DNA from: an uncultured Roseiflexaceae bacterium
GTDB taxonomy: Bacteria; Chloroflexota; Chloroflexia; Chloroflexales; Roseiflexaceae
Assembly: GCA_937988885.1 (NCBI GenBank)
Contig: CALKHR010000074.1
Span: 1-34,070 of the forward strand
Length of the DNA stretch: 34,070 bases
Reading direction: 5' to 3'
Position 1 is the first letter of the stretch. Each line of letters begins with the position of its first letter. The notes beneath the pieces were generated by a model. That model was given only the letters and a program-made list of their open reading frames with translations, made no database searches and was not told the DNA's origin. The position numbers were made by a program, and so were the translations under genes. Below are positions 32,882 to 34,070 of this stretch, piece by piece.

Positions 32882-33720
32882 ACCGCACGCGCGTTGGCCT
32901 GCTGATAGGTCGCTGCCCACGTGTCTAGGAAGGACCGGACAACGGCGATGTAGCGATCGAACTGATCGCGCCGGATGCTGTGGCCAGCGCCGGGAATATG
33001 GACGCTCTGAAGTTGCGGTATCTGTTGCTGCATCTCGGCAACAGTGTCTGGTCGAACGATTCCGCCACGGTCGAGATCAGCGGTGAGTATAAGCGCAGGA
33101 CAGGAGATGCGTGGCAGCAGTTCTGGCCAGTTGATGCCACGGGTGGGGTGGAATTCTGCGGCGCGCATGTTGAAGCGAAGTTTCGCATCGGCCCAAGGTT
33201 CCAGTTCCGCATCCGACCAGCCGGACGATGCCCGCATCTCCTCGATCAACTCCTCTCGGCTCTTGGTTTGCAGCCGCGAAAGGCGTTCTTTAAAAAAATT
33301 CTCTCCGCCTGGTTGTCGATGCGGGAAGTCTTTGTCGGCGAGCGCTGCAGCATCTTCTATGATGATCGCACCGGGCACCTCTGGGTAGAGTCCAGCAAAT
33401 GCAAGGGTGGTTCCGCCACCCATCGAGTGACCGATAATCGCTGGACGTTCCAGCCCCAGGTTGGCAATGATGCCTCGCAGGTCGTTCGCCAATGCCGTGA
33501 GGTCATAGCCCGTCTCGGGTGCATCGGAGAGACCATGACCACGCGCATCCGGCATCACAACGTCGTAATCGGCCTCCAACGCCTGCGCCACAGGTGTCCA
33601 GCAGAGCCCCGAGTCGCTGAAGCCATGGACGAGCACAACCGGTGGCTTCGCTCCGCCAGTGCGTGTGTAGTGCAGGCGCACTCCGTTAACGACCGTTTCC
33701 CCCGTCTTCCACGACGACAT
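32878..33720 (-). CDS. Alpha/beta-fold hydrolase, convergent paralogue
   Basis: The 280-residue protein is a close relative of the preceding hydrolase: HGFSDSGLCWTPVAQALEAD against HGFSDNGLCWTPTARELEAD. It keeps ARGHGLSDAPETGYD, the nucleophile S99 in IGHSMGGG, a candidate acid residue in LTADLDRGGIV, and a late histidine in GAGHSIRRD. The middle cap region differs more, so substrate preference may have diverged. GGAGG lies six bases before the ATG. The upstream region contains several short palindromes. Two paralogues in convergent orientation suggest an inverted duplication. Function beyond hydrolase is unknown. Confidence 0.88.
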   Translation of the reverse strand: MSSWKTGETVVNGVRLHYTRTGGAKPPVVLVHGFSDSGLCWTPVAQALEADYDVVMPDARGHGLSDAPETGYDLTALANDLRGIIANLGLERPAIIGHSMGGGTTLAFAGLYPEVPGAIIIEDAAALADKDFPHRQPGGENFFKERLSRLQTKSREELIEEMRASSGWSDAELEPWADAKLRFNMRAAEFHPTRGINWPELLPRISCPALILTADLDRGGIVRPDTVAEMQQQIPQLQSVHIPGAGHSIRRDQFDRYIAVVRSFLDTWAATYQQANARAV

Positions 33721-33733
33721 AACCCACCTCCAT

Positions 33734-33767
33734 CTATCATAGATAGCTATACAAGATAGAAACTATC
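33734..33767 (-). promoter_or_regulatory. Palindrome cluster upstream of the minus-strand hydrolase
   Basis: CTATCATAGATAG (33734-33746) and GATAGAAACTATC (33755-33767) are two short dyads, 13-54 bases upstream of the ATG at 33720, overlapping a TATGAT-like -10. Their place suggests operators for a repressor, but there is no regulator gene nearby. From 33768 to the window end at 34070 I see no gene I can support. Confidence 0.4.
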
Positions 33768-34070
33768 GCTATTTGAGGGGTGCAGGGAAGGTTAGGAACG
33801 TATGTGCATTCGAGCGCTTATTGTATCATCTCTTGAACAAGGCTTTGCGAAGCCGCCCATACTCTCCTCGTCGAAACCGATAAACTCCGCGTCTGCCCTG
33901 CATCATCTAGCTACCACCACCATCAGCGCCGTTCCGCAGGTTACAAACCACCTCTCCATCATCGTTGACAAGCACCACACGTTCATAGATTTTATGTCAT
34001 CCGTTTATGCGCCTATTTAGAGGGCGTTTAAGAATTGTGGCTCCAAATATGCAGGTGCTGGGAGGAAAGT

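Noticed and set aside
33802..34020. 72-codon plus-strand ORF near the right edge with AGGA before its ATG
   Set aside because: Composition is unlike the other genes, no family is recognisable, and the gap is AT-rich; the evidence is too thin to call it.

Overview
The window looks like a chromosomal segment of a moderately GC-rich bacterium, most likely a Chloroflexota (class Chloroflexia). That placement is inference from gene style: citramalate synthase beside 2-isopropylmalate synthase, a lipoprotein with a Pro/Thr linker, and dispersed repeats of a type I associate with this phylum. No rRNA or other marker gene confirms it, and nothing points to a phage, plasmid or insertion sequence.

Bases 492-21224 hold 19 genes, all on the minus strand, mostly separated by a few bases or overlapping. 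In transcription order they are ilvD, ilvB, ilvN, ilvC, leuA, a methyltransferase, pheA, cimA, a methyltransferase, ilvE, leuC, a lipoprotein, leuD, a YqhA-family membrane protein, a threonine-dehydratase-like PLP enzyme, three methyltransferase-like genes and leuB. Together they encode a full valine/leucine/isoleucine route, with 2-oxobutyrate available from citramalate and possibly from threonine, plus one phenylalanine step.

The main discovery is upstream of ilvD. A near-consensus promoter (21572-21601) is followed by a 25-codon leader ORF (21457-21534) dense in Leu, Val and Ile codons, then by RNA segments that can form mutually exclusive hairpins, one of them a perfect 13-bp stem (21383-21412). 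This has the architecture of a ribosome-mediated transcription attenuator, as in enterobacterial ilv and leu operons, here at the head of a roughly 21-kb cluster. The cluster also has several long intergenic hairpins without U-tracts and a hairpin after leuB that may end it.

Right of the control region are a SnoaL-like protein (+) and a convergent methyltransferase (-). Next, on the plus strand, come a ROK fructokinase with its own promoter and terminator, a YjhG/YagF-type sugar-acid dehydratase, a zinc dehydrogenase of the L-galactonate/threonine dehydrogenase type, and a mannonate-oxidoreductase-like SDR ending in a strong terminator. A LarA-family (nickel-pincer racemase/epimerase) homologue follows. 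This block looks like sugar-acid catabolism.

The right end holds tRNA-Arg(TCG) with its own promoter, a fructosamine-kinase-family protein, and two paralogous alpha/beta hydrolases that converge and overlap at a shared CTAG. A dispersed palindromic repeat family occurs at 15-204, 28898-28968 and 31774-31905.
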